From Jacaranda mimosifolia (taxonomy: Eukaryota; Streptophyta; Magnoliopsida; Lamiales; Bignoniaceae), in NCBI GenBank assembly GCA_018894105.1, contig CM032128.1, forward strand, positions 31,023,299 to 31,087,298: DNA of 64,000 bases, in the 5' to 3' direction. Both the position numbers and the translations under genes were made by a program. Shown piece after piece: positions 10,764-23,599 of the stretch (position 1 is its first letter; the number at the start of each line of letters is the position of its first letter). The notes beneath the pieces were generated by a model. It searched no databases. It saw only the letters and a list, made by a program, of their open reading frames with translations, and was not told the DNA's origin.

Positions 10764-13700
10764 TTATTCGTCCTCATCGTCGCTGAGGAGAATAACAGCA
10801 TTTTGAGCTGGAGATTTTACCAAATTTTGCCTACCCGAGGGTAGATCGCTCAAGCTTGAAGCTGAGCAATGCACACTGTCTTGCAAACTTGTATTGGGAG
10901 CTGGAAATGCCACGGCACTATGCTCTTGATTAGCCCTAGCACTTATTTCAGAAGCGGGCATAAGATTTTTGCCTGAAGCTATCCCATTCAGTTCCCCTGT
11001 TGCTGCAGGACCCTTATTGCCAAGATTGACTTGCTGTAAAGCATCCGGCCGGGCTTTCCTCTTGGCCCAGCTATGAATTGCTTTCAGATTTCCTTCCAGA
11101 GCCTTGACAAGGAGGTTTAACTCAGTAATTCCATATTGAAAGAAAAAAACTTTGGCACCCCAAGCACAAGAACAAAGCTGCTTTGCATGACGCAAACAAG
11201 CATATCTATTTGGGGAACATGAACAGCCCACAGCAGAAAGGTATAAATCATAAAAACATATGCCACACTCCCTTTTGGTGGCAACGTCAAATTCATCCAT
11301 GGTCCTCGACACCAACAGATTGCAAAGGTGTGTCCTCCTTATGCTTTCATTTCTAACACGAGACTGAACAAATATAAAAAGAGTATTTCAAAATCAAATT
11401 CCATCACAAACATTAAATGGGATTTAATAGATGAAATATTTCATGTATACATGGCAGTCAAGCTAAAAGGCCACATCAATAAATTGAATGATCCCAACAA
11501 GACAAGTCAGCAAGATGAAGAAAATAGAACCTCACTTGAATGTAGATGCATGCAAGACCATCATCAAATAGAGGCATACCTTAAGTACTCTTGTTAATAT
11601 CCCATCCTTTCCGCATGCAGTTATCCATAGTTGATTATTAGGGGAGTCATTTTTTATTGCAATAGATTCCCATTGTGCATTCACAGCTTCCATGGCTGCT
11701 TCTATCAACATCCTATCATGAGAGATTGATGTCTTCAAACAACGTTCAGCGTACAGTTCTACTATGTTCTGGCCATGAGGTAACCAGTCAAAAGGAGCAA
11801 AACAAACTGCTTCCGAACAATTAAAGCCACAACTAAATTCTGAATGGTAAGCTCCTGGGAAAGTGACTACAAACTCCAAGGGATTCTGCACACAGCGGTA
11901 CACAGGTATCCCCTCTGACATAAGCATAGAGGGTGAAAGTTGAGTGACCTGCACAAAAGTAAGCACAGACATTTACTGCCTCAGGTAGATGGTAGTAAAA
12001 CTTCATAACAAAAACAGAGGCGGCTCAGTAAAATGCAAAATCATGGTCCAAACCAAATAAAAACATTGACTCCAATCCACAATACGAAATTTAAATATTC
12101 TCTTTTAGGGTCTATAAGCTATTCACTTAATTCTAAAAAATAAACTTATAAAGCACGGTAGTTACACAATTCTTTTGATATTTTAACAGTCCAGAAGAGA
12201 AATAAATTAACTGAAATAATGTACTTAAGAAACTCATGGAGTCGTATCACCCCCATCAGTACTTAACTGATCAAACAATTCAGTAAAGTATGGCACATGT
12301 ATCAAGGTTCAGAAATTATCACTACATGGAAATAATGCCCTCAGTCCCTCTCAATATTTCAAGTTTCTTCTTAGTTTAGTAATTCTGATTTAGAGATATG
12401 CAAGTAGGAAACAACAGTCATCTCTTTTCATTCTTTTCCAGTTTAATAATCATACCATATCACCATCTATTTTCGGACTAGTACTAATACCATTTTGCAC
12501 AGGTCTAACGTTTACAAGAAAAAGGTATAACTCCAATTACAACAGAGAATACAAAACAGGCAATGAAGAACATTCAAGATATGTATGTTTCATTGAGCAT
12601 AATAATTGAAAATATCCAAGGCTTCAAATGCAACTCTTTGTTGAGACTGTCGGTTCCTCTATCGTAAAATGTTCAACCATGTAATGATAAAGATAGCATT
12701 TAGAATTACCTTACAATTATCACTCAGCATCTATAGTTTTTCCCCCCCTTCAGAAACCACTGATAAAAGAAACATGCTACTTACGAGCTCAGGAAGCAAC
12801 TTGGGATGTTTTGACAACTGCGGAAACAGCTTTTTAACAACTTCCACAAACTTGAAGCAATATCTTCCTGGGATGCCATACCATACTTTAGGGTTGCCCA
12901 AGTGCATGTAAGATAGTGAATACAAGTAGTGATTTTTATTTCTCTGTTTCTCCAACAAATCAAACAGGAAAAGAATTATGAGAAGCTACACTATGGAAAA
13001 GAGATAACAAAATCAATCTTTAAAGGAAAAACAACTCGGTTACCGCGAGGTGTAATATATTCACTAAGGAAACTGATCCACTAAAATGTTGAGAGAATGA
13101 TAAGAGTCAAAAGTTCAAGATATTTTAAATCTTACCCAACACTGTGATGCAAAGCACATTCCAATGAACAATTGAGGAATTGAAATGGTAGAAGTGTTGT
13201 CACAACCAAATGGAAGAAGAGATCCCCAGAGCCTGGGGATATTATTCAGGTTCCAACCAGATTCCACATATTCAGAATATCCAGCCATACTTTCTGGGGA
13301 ACTGGATGTAGTGGGAAACCCACTTCCCAAGGTACGACTTCCCAAATTAGTACCACAAAGCACCTAAAGAAACAATTTTACAAGATGAGGCAAACTGATG
13401 ACAGGAAATTTATTCGAATTGTTCATCATGATATTTGCATTTTTACCTCTATTTGTTCACTTGGATTCTGAATAATTTGCCAATATTCACCCTCAATTCT
13501 TGCAATTAGCGGTCTCCCTTGATCTTGGACTGCAGTCACACTTATATCAGGATCCATTACCTTTCCACTCTCGGAAAAGTATTGCCTCTTGAAATCATCA
13601 GCATATTTCTTAAAACTTTTCAGGGTGAACTCAGGCCCAGATTCAAAATCAGAGGTCCTAGCAATGGACTCAGAGTCTGCCATGCCTTCATTACAAGAGT

Positions 13701-16152
13701 CAATTTCTGAGCTTGCTGCAACTTTTGGCGTTTTAGTTTCCATCTTCTCCTGCAACCTAGATAGCTTTCTCTTCAAATACAAATTATGGAGTTCATCAAT
13801 TTTTTGAACATGTGTGCTAAATTTTGAAGCTTCCCAGGTCTTTTTATCTTCAAGAAGACATGGAGGTCTCCAGGAAGAAGGAGGAACAATGCGGCATATT
13901 CCATAGTTCTCCGCACTTGGGCGTATCTTGGCTATGTATTTTAGAGTATCCTTGAACTCCTGCCATAAGATTTGAGCTCATGCAGATAGCCAATATCTAC
14001 CAGCCAAAGCATTTCACATTGGACAGAAAGCAGCGGTGTGGTAATATCATGGAAGAAAAATGCATAAAGTACCTCTTCAGAGGGTCTGAATACTGGAGCA
14101 TTATCAAGCTCAGGCAAGTATGATTTTTCAGGATGGCACCTAGCAGTGACCTACAATATAATTCTCTCAGACAATTATAATCAGCAAACTTATTGCCAGC
14201 AATAAAAGTTAATTACTATGTTTCAAGGTAATAATTTGAAAAGAAAAAAAAAAGGAGAGATAGAAAGAAGAAAAGAAAAAAACAACCTTCACGCAATCAT
14301 GGCAATTTGCGCATCCCCGGATCACTCCTTTCTGAAGGGAAGCACTAACTGGATCTTTCTGGGGAAGAGAACCGGAAGATCAGCCACAATATAGGACCCA
14401 GTCTAACAGAGAGCTTAACATTCCCTTTCACCCCAAGAAAATCAAGCAGATAAAAAAACCAGCACTAGATGCAAGAGTGCTGAAATGTTTTCAAAATCTA
14501 TGACTACTGGGAAGAAAAACAACTTCCATTCATCAATTGCATGCATATGAACCATGACGCACGGCAATGGACTGACACAGATGTGGTGACATGAGCATGA
14601 TCTAACACCGACATGGTGATACATATATATATATATATATGAATATGATACAGACGAGGCAACACAACATCCCTTGAAATTTTTAGACATGTGATAGCTC
14701 ATTGTATTGAAACATGTATTGAAGGAAAAAAAGAAGAAAGAACAAGAACAGCTTTCCTTCAATGAAAATATAAAGAAAAAGTGAATTGAACAAGGCAGTA
14801 CTCTTTTTTCAAGTAATTAAAGTGTATGAAAAAACACCATTTGTCAGAAACATGATAACATGCCATGGATTGTGCATCCAACATGCTATCAATTATGAGT
14901 CCGGCCCACTAGTTAATGTGTTTAATTGTTTACTAAATAATTATGGATACACCACTTGGTGTGTTTAACACGTTACAAATTGCGTCTTGTTCGACACTGA
15001 ACAACACAAAACAAATAACTTTTTGAAGTGTCGTGCAGTATAGCATGCAATTAAGGGCAAGCACTTAGCCCAATAAAAACTACAATTAGCTCGGAGACAG
15101 GGAACTTTATCAATTGTTGTACAGATGCAAATGCTCCATAAAACACCTGAACAAGATATTATATGCTACCTAACAAAGAGTAATTTAATAAAAATAAACA
15201 AACTAATATGCTAAAATAACAGCAGATGACAAAATAAGCCACTTAGTGCAAAATCTCAACAATTTGAACACATCTAATGGTTCACTTGCCACATAATTAG
15301 TTTCTAATATTATGAGACGCATCTTTTACGAATCATGTCTATGCAGGATATCTGTCCTTTACCTTTTTTTCTTTACTTTTTTGGCCACGTTTCAGATTCC
15401 CAATATGCAACGAAGGAGTTTCCAAGAGTGTCAAGCACTCGTGTTTCGATAAAGTCTTAAACATGTAAGTCTTAAGTTTTGAATTGTTCCTGCATCATAG
15501 CTGGTCGAAATAGAAATATTTCCATGAGTACATCAGGCTACACCTACCTTGTCTAATTCACATCTATGGAACACTAGGAGAATACCCACACTTTAACAAT
15601 AAACTGCAGGAAAACCAAATCTATTAAGTAGGTTCTCTAAGGTAAATCAAATAATTTCCGAATTTTCTCACCTTATTCTAATCCATACATGTGTTTCTTG
15701 GTCCACTGCCTAACATAATAGCAAACTTATTCAATGAATTTATCAAGATATTCAAAACAAATGGCCACACCCTTGGAAGAATTTGGAAAGAACTTTCACA
15801 CACATTCCATAAAATATGCTCAATGACAATAACAATGAAGAAAGAAGAGAAGGACCATGTCAACTTCAGTGCATTCAAAGTCAAATTTTTGTGGAACGCG
15901 ATCAACCTCGTCATGACATATCCATGGTCTCTGCATGAATGAGGTCTTGAACTTTTCAATGTCAAAATTGCTAAGAGGAGCACCTATTAACCCTGGTTTA
16001 AACTCCCCATCCACAGCCATAGGATCTGAAGCTTCTCGATCAGTTACCATCCTCTTCAATGTCAAGGACGTTAGTGACACAAATCCAGGCGGCACTGAGA
16101 GGTTTTCTTCGGTATTGTTTGTAACATATTTTATAGATCGCTTTGTCCCCAT
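10764..16152 (-). CDS. JMJ16-like: JMJ16-like JmjN/JmjC/C5HC2 protein, predicted inactive and C-terminally short
   Basis: Eight exons, all with phase-0 introns, give 771 residues: 16152-15856, 14358-14287, 14150-14073, 13959-13447, 13363-13136, 12943-12785, 11948-11580, 11363-10764. The start [10 protein letters not shown] and then [16 protein letters not shown] fit the JMJ16 group. Domains in order: JmjN (about 144-190, [20 protein letters not shown]), JmjC (about 340-500) and a C5HC2 zinc finger (about 605-660, [19 protein letters not shown]). Family members are nuclear 2-oxoglutarate/Fe(II) H3K4 demethylases. Here the ligand pair His-x-Glu is Arg397-x-Lys399, while His484 and Lys415 (2-oxoglutarate contact) remain. 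The chain ends LLSDDEDE without the FYRN/FYRC domains; JMJ16 itself is about 1,200 residues. An open frame across eight exons argues against plain decay, but an untranscribed pseudogene is possible. A 5' UTR exon near 17.2-17.3 kb is likely. Confidence 0.88.
14623..14640. repeat. (AT)n microsatellite in JmjC gene intron 1
   Basis: Nine uninterrupted AT dinucleotides lie in the 1.5-kb first coding intron. Confidence 0.9.
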
Positions 16153-17189
16153 CAGTTCAGTAAAGTAGAGCGCAAAAACTCACAGTGATGCCAAACTGTG
16201 ATCTGAAAGCTCATCAAGGAAAAACATAACCAGAAGAGCCACACACTTGAAAAATGATCAAGCACTTGCACATCACAGAGCTGTCTGTTTAAAAGAAAAT
16301 CACATTTTCTTGATATCCATCTATTACGTATGCACAAAAACATCTGCAATAAACCAAAAAGAGAGAAGAATAGAAAATATTGAGCATCATAGATCAAACG
16401 AAACATAAATAAAACCTCAATGGCTGAACCAGGAATAGGAAGAGGACAAACAGAATAGCAATATAATGGAACATAAAATATTAATCATCACGTGGGTCGT
16501 GCAGTTAGAAGCCATATGAAACACAAATAGACATCTGTAGAATACTCATCCCTAACCAAACAAGGCAAATCACTTAAAAATGATACGGAAAAGATTTCAG
16601 CCAAACGATTTCGAGAATGCCACCAACACTTATACAGCATTGACACATGTAGGGGGTCCAAACATATTAACTTGCATGATGATTCTGAAAAGATCCCAGA
16701 AAGCCAAGTGAGATTCTTGACGCAGACAGAACCTAAACACAAGATTCAACATCTCAAAACCCTCCATAATTACTGTGAAGAACTCTGTAAAGTTCTGGTT
16801 AAATACTCCATACACAATACTAAACGTTTTAGCAACTCTGAAGTATATCTACTACACTCATATAACTAGGGAACTCTGCCTAACATTTAAATTAGCTATC
16901 AAGTAAATAAGTCTCAATATCTCCTCTATGCTGAAATTCCAGGAAAATCAAATTCCTCTAGGCATAGCAACATAGAATCACAGCATTAAACCCGCAAGAA
17001 ATTCGACTGCGGTCAATCAGTGAACTATTAAGCTCACAATTACATCACCAACTCATAAACTCCATAATCAGCAAAGAAATAGTCCATTAAACGAAAATTC
17101 ACACACATTCGCTGCAGTGCACCAACTATGGAAATGAACCCACATTTCAAATAAAAAGAAAACAAGAAACTAAGTTAAAGTAAAGGGAA

Positions 17190-17340
17190 TTCATACCGGG
17201 TAACAAAATTAGCATCACTTTAATCCCACTGGAGAAAAGGAAATTCTGGAGAAAGAAGGGGAAATTAGGATTGCATTTGAATTTTGAATTCTCTGCTAAT
17301 TCTATTAAAACCCTAGAACTAATCTTGGGACTGGACAATC
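17190..17340 (-). other. Probable 5' UTR exon of the JmjC gene
   Basis: Read on the minus strand, this stretch carries CTAGGGTTTTAATAGAAT and pyrimidine-rich leader-like sequence, ending near a donor-like CCCG/GTATGAAT at about 17196. Sequence upstream of 17400 becomes AT-rich promoter-like DNA. A leader exon here would be spliced to the ATG exon at 16152. The call rests only on composition and a donor site. Confidence 0.35.
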
Positions 17341-17399
17341 CATGAAGGAAACGGCTTTCCTGTTTATCTGCTTTTATTTCTTTTTTAACAATAAATTTT

Positions 17400-20069
17400 G
17401 TTTCCTCTGTTTTGGTCGAAGACCAGGCGGCTCGGCTTCTGTAAGAATTGGGCCGTCGGGGTTGAGGACTTTAGAAGTGACTGTGCAAAGTTATGCCAAA
17501 ATTTGAATGGGTTTAGACAGGTTTTGAAGTATTGATTCAGTTCACTGGCTTGTAATCCAATGACATCAGTCTCTCCTATTACGTGAGAAGTCTTGAATTA
17601 TATGAATTTAATTGTGCAGTTTGCACTTTAATTTATTTGATTTAATAATAAAATACTATTCATTTATTGAAATAATAAACTTCTTCATTTGTAACGTTCT
17701 TTTAAAAAAAAGTATTAATTCAAAAAAATAATTATTGGTTATTCATAAATTAAAATTATTTCTTTTACAAAATTCTTGTATATTCTGATGTGTCTGCATT
17801 TTAAAACGCATTGTATTTTATTCTTCGAATAAAATTTTGTTTAATTAAGTAATCCAAGAAAAGATTTATTCTTTGAATGGTAATTTTATAAATCCATTTT
17901 CTAATTTATTTTTATGATTTTATAATTTATTGAGCATTATATTTTTATGAAGTGACACTAGTTTAATTAATAATTTGTGGTGGATGTTTTTATTTACCCA
18001 TTAGTTTAGAAGAATAAGTGATTTATGCGCTCAAATTTTAACGAGTAGATTCTTTGTAAGCAAATACTTCTCTATTTTATTGATTCTTGAACATCGAATA
18101 AAATTGGCTCGAAAAGACTATAACTTTCCATTATAATGAGGTTTAATCGATTTTGATAGTAGACAAATTAAATTTTCAGTATTGTCATTAGGTTTAATTG
18201 ATTCTGATCGTACACCAAATTGATTTGAGGAAAAAATTTCTATCGATAATTTTTTTTGCCATATTTACAATTCTTTGGTAACATTGTTCCTTTCTAATCG
18301 AAAATCAAGTGTGCAATAATTTTGACTTTTAATAGTTTTGATGGATAACTTTTATAGTCTTGCTCTTTGAAATCATGGTATGCTTATTCTTCAATTAATT
18401 CTTACCACCTTAATTTTTTTTAATATTATCGAAATGATTAATAAATTATTAATTCCATCAACATATCAATTTAACAGCGAGTGAATAATCATCAATTAAC
18501 AACTTCTATTTTATAATAATCAACCATAAAAAACAACTAATATAAAAGTAAAAAAAAATCCACATTAATTTTGTTGGAACTTAACACAAGACCTCGTCAG
18601 ATAACTTTTTCTTGGCGTCATGATTGAATTTTTCAAGGTTAGTTACACAATTTAATTATATATATATATATATATGATTTCTTAAAGTCATAATATTAAT
18701 GTGCTAAGAGAAATTCGTATATAGAGATGATGTCGGCCAAGCATTTTTTTTATCAAGGAGAAAATAATTTAATTGATATTTATACCCATAGAATGAAATT
18801 TTTTGATTTATTTCAATTAAACTTTCTTTCTATAAATAGAAAAGTTTCTTTCACATAGAAATAAATTACTTATTGTAGTTTTTGAATGGGGGCACTCGAA
18901 ACAATTCCAGAACATCCTCACATAACCATTTTTGGAAAGTTGTATGGGGTTTTCTAGGGTTCTAATCCATCGTTTTTATCTATTATCATGCAGGTATTTT
19001 GCTATTATTAATTTACAATTAAGTAAATATCTATCTTAGAATATCTTTGTTTTAAAAATAAATAAAATTGAATCAAACAATTTAATATTTATTTATTCTC
19101 TTTGAAATTCGTGATATATCCTTTGTTCAAAATTTTATTATTCTAAACATACCCTTTGTTTAAAACAAAAAAATTAAATATATATAAAATAATTTAATTA
19201 ATTTTATATATTATCTATAAATAAAATAAACAAAAAATTAAAAACAAAATTACAAAAACAAAACAAAAGAAAAAAGAATCTTCTTCTTCTCCCAAATCAC
19301 CCCCCACCCCTCCCCCTCTACCCGCCCAGCTAGTGAGGCCCCAATCCCCATCTCGCCCTTTCCTCGGCCATGGCGGATCCGGCTGCGGGATTTTGACCGG
19401 TGGGTGGGGACTGTGGGGTATGTATCTATATATGTATGTGTATGTAATTTTTTTTGTTCTTTTGGAAAAAAGTGGATATAGATTTATGTATGTGTGTGTG
19501 TGTCTAATACACATACATATATATATAAACATAAATATTTATAATATTTTGAATACAAGTTTGAAAGAGGATTGTTTGCGTTATTTAATTTTATATTTTA
19601 ATTGATTTTTTAATTTTTTTAATAAGAATTAATTTTTTCTGTTAATTTTAAGAATAATTCATCAATTCTTAATGGTAAGTAACATAAATTAAGTTTACAA
19701 AATTTTAATTCTTGAATTATAAATTACAAAGGCCTTTGAATTATAAATTCACTACATATGAAAATACATCTACAATTCACCCTTCATTGACAAAAGGTAA
19801 GTAAGTTGATAAATAGGGATAATTTAATCCGTTGCATGCATATATAATATCCTACAAATTATCAACCCTACAAACTACCACCTACGCCAACTTTCTTTTC
19901 AAATATTCAAATCAAACATATACTTTTTAACCTTATATATACGTAATAATCACACACTAATAACTACAAATTACTACACATAATCTCACAGTTCCACAGA
20001 TGGCCCTTTCTGCTACATATCCACCAATCAACTCCACAATTTCACATGAAAGCTGCATTATTTTCATCC
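17400..20069. other. Intergenic DNA between the JmjC and NAC genes
   Basis: The first part is the presumed promoter side of the JmjC gene. The rest is AT-rich with no gene. A small G+C-rich island at about 19290-19430 stands out; both strands have low-complexity ORFs there that look like chance. The stretch just before 20069 is the 3' flank of the NAC gene. Confidence 0.5.
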
Positions 20070-23000
20070 TCAAATCAATCCCATATCTTCGTCGAAATCG
20101 AACAAGAATCCATAGTCATCCTCACACTTGGCACCCTCATGATGAACCATTTTGCTGTGGCCATAATTAGAGCTTGAGAGATCACGAGGAGGAGGCTCAA
20201 TGTCATGATCATGAGATGGGTGGAGGTGGCCGGCCGGTGATGGGTCGACCAACAGTGCCGATAGGCCGAGGGAGGTGTTAGGGTTTTGGCCCTGATGATT
20301 ATGGTGATGAGATGGGCTGTGGTAGAAAGAAGTGAGGTTTTGATAGCCACAAGGGAATATGGGGTGGTCATTATTTTTGGGGGAAGCTGCAGGCAAGTTA
20401 GGAGAAGTGGCACCAGCTGTGGAGTTGTAGAAATTATGTGGGCTCATCAATTTGTTGCTGTTTTCACCTCTGGATTTGTGGAATACTCTGCATAGTACCC
20501 AGTCCTCCTGTCAAATTTGGGCACAAGTTGATTAGCATGAGATCCAATAATATGCAATTATGCATGAGTGCTTGTATTTTATATACAGTTGAAATTTACT
20601 TTTACACTTGGGAATTAAAAAAACTAGAATTTCATGCCGCCCACATGGGCAGGCTGTATTAAATGAATTCTTCATCGCTGGATCGATGAGAATAAAATGA
20701 TTCATAGTTTCGTAAATGCATATACCTATACGATAAAAGTATATGTGAAATATTGAAAAATTTCATGCTGTCTACTTAAATTTATAGTGAGTGGATTTTG
20801 AGTTGTTATGATGTTTTATGGTGTCAGTAAGTGTATGAATTTGTACAGTTGGAATTTATTTATAATATTCAGAAATAGATCTATCCAATTATAAAAAAAA
20901 TTTATGTCGTCCACTCAAGTATATACTGAGTGAATTTTAAATTGTTTAATGTGAAAATAATAATTTAATAAAGTGAAATTCTAGTATGATTATCTACATA
21001 TATGTTTTAATTAATAGTTCATAATAATCCAATAGGCAATTAGTACTACCTATTGAATAACACCACGTAAGCCTTTAATTTTAATATATTTTAAGAGGAT
21101 CTCAAGTGTTTGTAAGAAAATTAGGAGCCGACGAGAATGGAAAGGCACAAAGGAATATTTGGTATGAGGCACTAATTTAAAGGAATATGGACAGAACCTA
21201 TCCAATTTCAATGGAGTTTAGCTCAAGTTTCTTGGGACATGATTGCCACCTCATGAATGGCTTAAAACTTTCTAGATTAGCACACATTTTCTAGCCATTT
21301 CAAACATTCAATTAACCTGAAAGAATGTGTGTGTGTGTGTGTGTGTTGAGATTAAGCAACCAACCTTAGGAGGCACGTGAGGGTTCTCCAGCCTAAACTC
21401 ATGCATGATCCATCCAGTCTTGATCCCATTAGGAGCTCTATTTTTGTAGAAAACCAAAGTCTTTCTCATTCCTACGACGGCTCTAGTCCTCGGATCGAGC
21501 ACCGTTCGATCCTTTCCGGTGGCCTTCCAGTACCCGGAGATGGTAGCCCTATTGGTTCTGAACCCAGTTGCATACTTACGATCACGAAAGCTAAAAAAGT
21601 ACCACTCGTTCGAGTTCAACTTCGCCACATCTAAAATTCACAAATATATACGTTGCAGTGTTAAATCCGACAACTCAATAAATTAAATATAATTAGAAAA
21701 ATCAGTACTAAAATGTTAATACATATTTTTAAGACATACATTAAAAAAAAAAAAAAAAAAAAAAAAAGTCACACATATAGGTCAAAAAAGTTAAAGAAAC
21801 GCCACTGCCACTCACATTTATACGCATTCAAGTTCAATAACTCAGTAAATTAAATAACATAGAAAAAAGTTTGATACTGAAATCATGTTATTACGTCTTT
21901 CTTTTAGAGAGCATGCTGATATGAATGAAAATTTTAAATTACGTGTAAGTTAAGAAATTCATAGATAATAAAACATACTAGAAATGCATTATAAGCATTT
22001 CATCATCTCCATTATGTTTGCTTGTATGACAATTTCTACTAAAGTGACAAAAAAGTTGGTTATAAGTCACCCTAAGATGCTCCTTTCTGCATTCACAAAG
22101 GATTTAAGAAATTCGTATTTATGAAAGAAGGGAAAATGTGTCTTAGCCTTTTCTACATAGATGAGAAAGTTGCTTTTAAGGTAGGAAGTCTATATCACAT
22201 ACGTTGTCTTCACATACAAGTACAACTTGAATTAGGATAATCATCATACTTATAAAATTATTTTATTGCACTATTTAATTAATTAATTCTTAGTAATACA
22301 TATATTAATTTCTTAAATGATCATAATTTTATTACGCGTAATCAATCAAATGCACGCATTTTCTGTTCCTTAATTTTCTCGACTACCTAAATAAATAATC
22401 TTTAAAAAGTTAATTACATTTTTCTTTTCATCCTCATCCTTACGAGAAAAAAGAAAGCAGTTATTAAATCTTATCCCATTTTAATTAATTTCTACATAAA
22501 AGATGTAAGAAAAAAACAGCAAGATACAATGAACGGAACCTATGTAAAAAGGCAAGGAAAATGCCTGCACCCGTTTCTTCTTTATTTTGGGTTGAAAAAG
22601 AGAAGGGCCTTTCTGAATTCCGTCACACTTTACGGAAAAAATATGCATGGCTAAAGCAAAAGACACATGCACCGAAGCAAATAAGTCAATCTAGAATTTA
22701 GTTCTGTCCCTCTAAAGAAACAAGACAACAAACTTTTCTTGACAAAACCCTTTTAGATTTATATTGTAAAAAAGGAAGAATACGTGTCTGAAAATTTCTT
22801 TTTTATTTTCTTTTTTGTTTTGGCTATGGGTATAATATTAAAATATTAGATTTAAAGATATTTTTCTCCGTCTGTTCTTGATCTTTGTCTGCTCCACACA
22901 TGCACCTAAATGAACAATAATTATTGCAACATAAAACTATTGAGAAAAATTATGGTCTTTGAAGAGGATCTTTGCTGGATCTCAACTGTTCGAACCCACA

Positions 23001-23393
23001 ACGAACTTGGTCTGAATTAAGACACGTACAATTGATCATGCCAATAATGAAACTCATTTCAATCATAAAAGCTTTACAACAAAGTACACAAGAAAAAAGG
23101 AGGAGGCGAAGAGCAGTATGCTGCCAGCTCCCCACGCCACCCCTCCCCGCCGGTGGGGGGTGGGGTGGGGTGGGGGTTTGAGAATTATATATTTTCTTAC
23201 ATGGGAGAAGAAAAGGGTACCTACCAGGGAGCTGCCATGGCTCACAAATATGGAGATCAATTTCCACCAAAGTACCCCTGAGAACTTCTTCATTAGCAAT
23301 CTTTTTGTAAAGATAATGGCAAACCAGCTCTTCATCACTTGGATAAAATCTGAAACCTGGTGGGAGGGTTTCTCCAATGTCTCTTAAACCCAT
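20070..23393 (-). CDS. NAC-domain transcription factor
   Basis: Three exons (23393-23225, 21630-21365, 20507-20070) give 290 residues, with splice sites at the usual NAC positions: after QLP in phase 1, and between PPK and EDW in phase 0. The N-terminus [20 protein letters not shown] opens a complete NAC domain (about residues 9-160) with subdomains A to E. These include the DNA-contact region around [12 protein letters not shown] and the subdomain D segment [17 protein letters not shown]. The C-terminal 130 residues are low-complexity, with a His-rich patch (SPSHHHNHQ) and an acidic, aromatic end ([16 protein letters not shown]) typical of an activation region. The protein should act in the nucleus. 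It belongs to the GLRDIG-type NACs, apart from the NAC1 and CUC types; I cannot assign one orthologue. Intron 1 is 1.6 kb and carries a G-rich hairpin region. Confidence 0.93.
21326..21346. repeat. (TG)n microsatellite in NAC intron 2
   Basis: About ten TG units begin within 40 bp of the exon 2 donor at 21364. On the transcript strand this is a CA tract, a context that can influence donor choice. Confidence 0.9.
21743..21767. repeat. Poly(A) tract, 25 bases, in NAC intron 1
   Basis: An unbroken run of 25 A residues lies in the first intron on the strand opposite the gene. Its length may be uncertain in the assembly. Confidence 0.9.
23141..23176. promoter_or_regulatory. G-quadruplex-type motif and C/G hairpin in NAC intron 1
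   Basis: GGTGGGGGGTGGGGTGGGG and a further G run at 23152-23176 satisfy a four-run G-quadruplex pattern on the plus strand, which is the template strand for the gene. A C-rich arm just before it (CCACGCCACCCCTCCCC) can pair with it as a hairpin. The motif starts about 50 bp inside the intron from exon 1. Confidence 0.45.
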
Positions 23394-23504
23394 TTTTCGA
23401 GCTTGAAAACCTTAGCCTATGCAATAATATTGATTCTCTGTCAAGAATTTTGCTTTTGAGGCTGTCTGATAAAATAATCTCTATCTTTTTAATTTTCTTG
23501 AGGT

Positions 23505-23528
23505 GGGGGGTGGGGGTGGGTGGGTGGG
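23505..23528 (+). promoter_or_regulatory. G-quadruplex-type motif upstream of the NAC start codon
   Basis: GGGGGGTGGGGGTGGGTGGG at about 110-135 bp upstream of the ATG, again on the template strand. It lies in the presumed 5' UTR or core promoter. Any regulatory role is inference. Confidence 0.4.
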
Positions 23529-23557
23529 TATGTAATGAGAGGAGAAATCAAGTCATG

Positions 23558-23558
23558 C

Positions 23559-23592
<34 letters not shown>
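23558..23592. repeat. (AT)n(GT)n microsatellite upstream of the NAC gene
   Basis: A short AT run is followed by eleven GT units, about 170-200 bp upstream of the NAC start codon. Confidence 0.9.
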
Positions 23593-23599
23593 ACAGATT

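Noticed and set aside
11328..11597. 89-codon plus-strand ORF within the JmjC gene
   Set aside because: It overlaps intron 7 and exon edges of the minus-strand gene and has no family motif.
13185..13807. Plus-strand ORFs over exons 4 and 5 of the JmjC gene
   Set aside because: They are shadows of the JmjN/JmjC exons.
19215..19605. Overlapping 90-105 codon ORFs on both strands
   Set aside because: They are low-complexity (Pro/Gly, Tyr/Ile/Val repeats) products of a G+C-rich patch and TA/TG microsatellites.
22970..23010. tRNA-like word CTGTTCGAACCCACA in NAC intron 1
   Set aside because: It resembles a B-box, but no A-box or cloverleaf could be built at the right distance.
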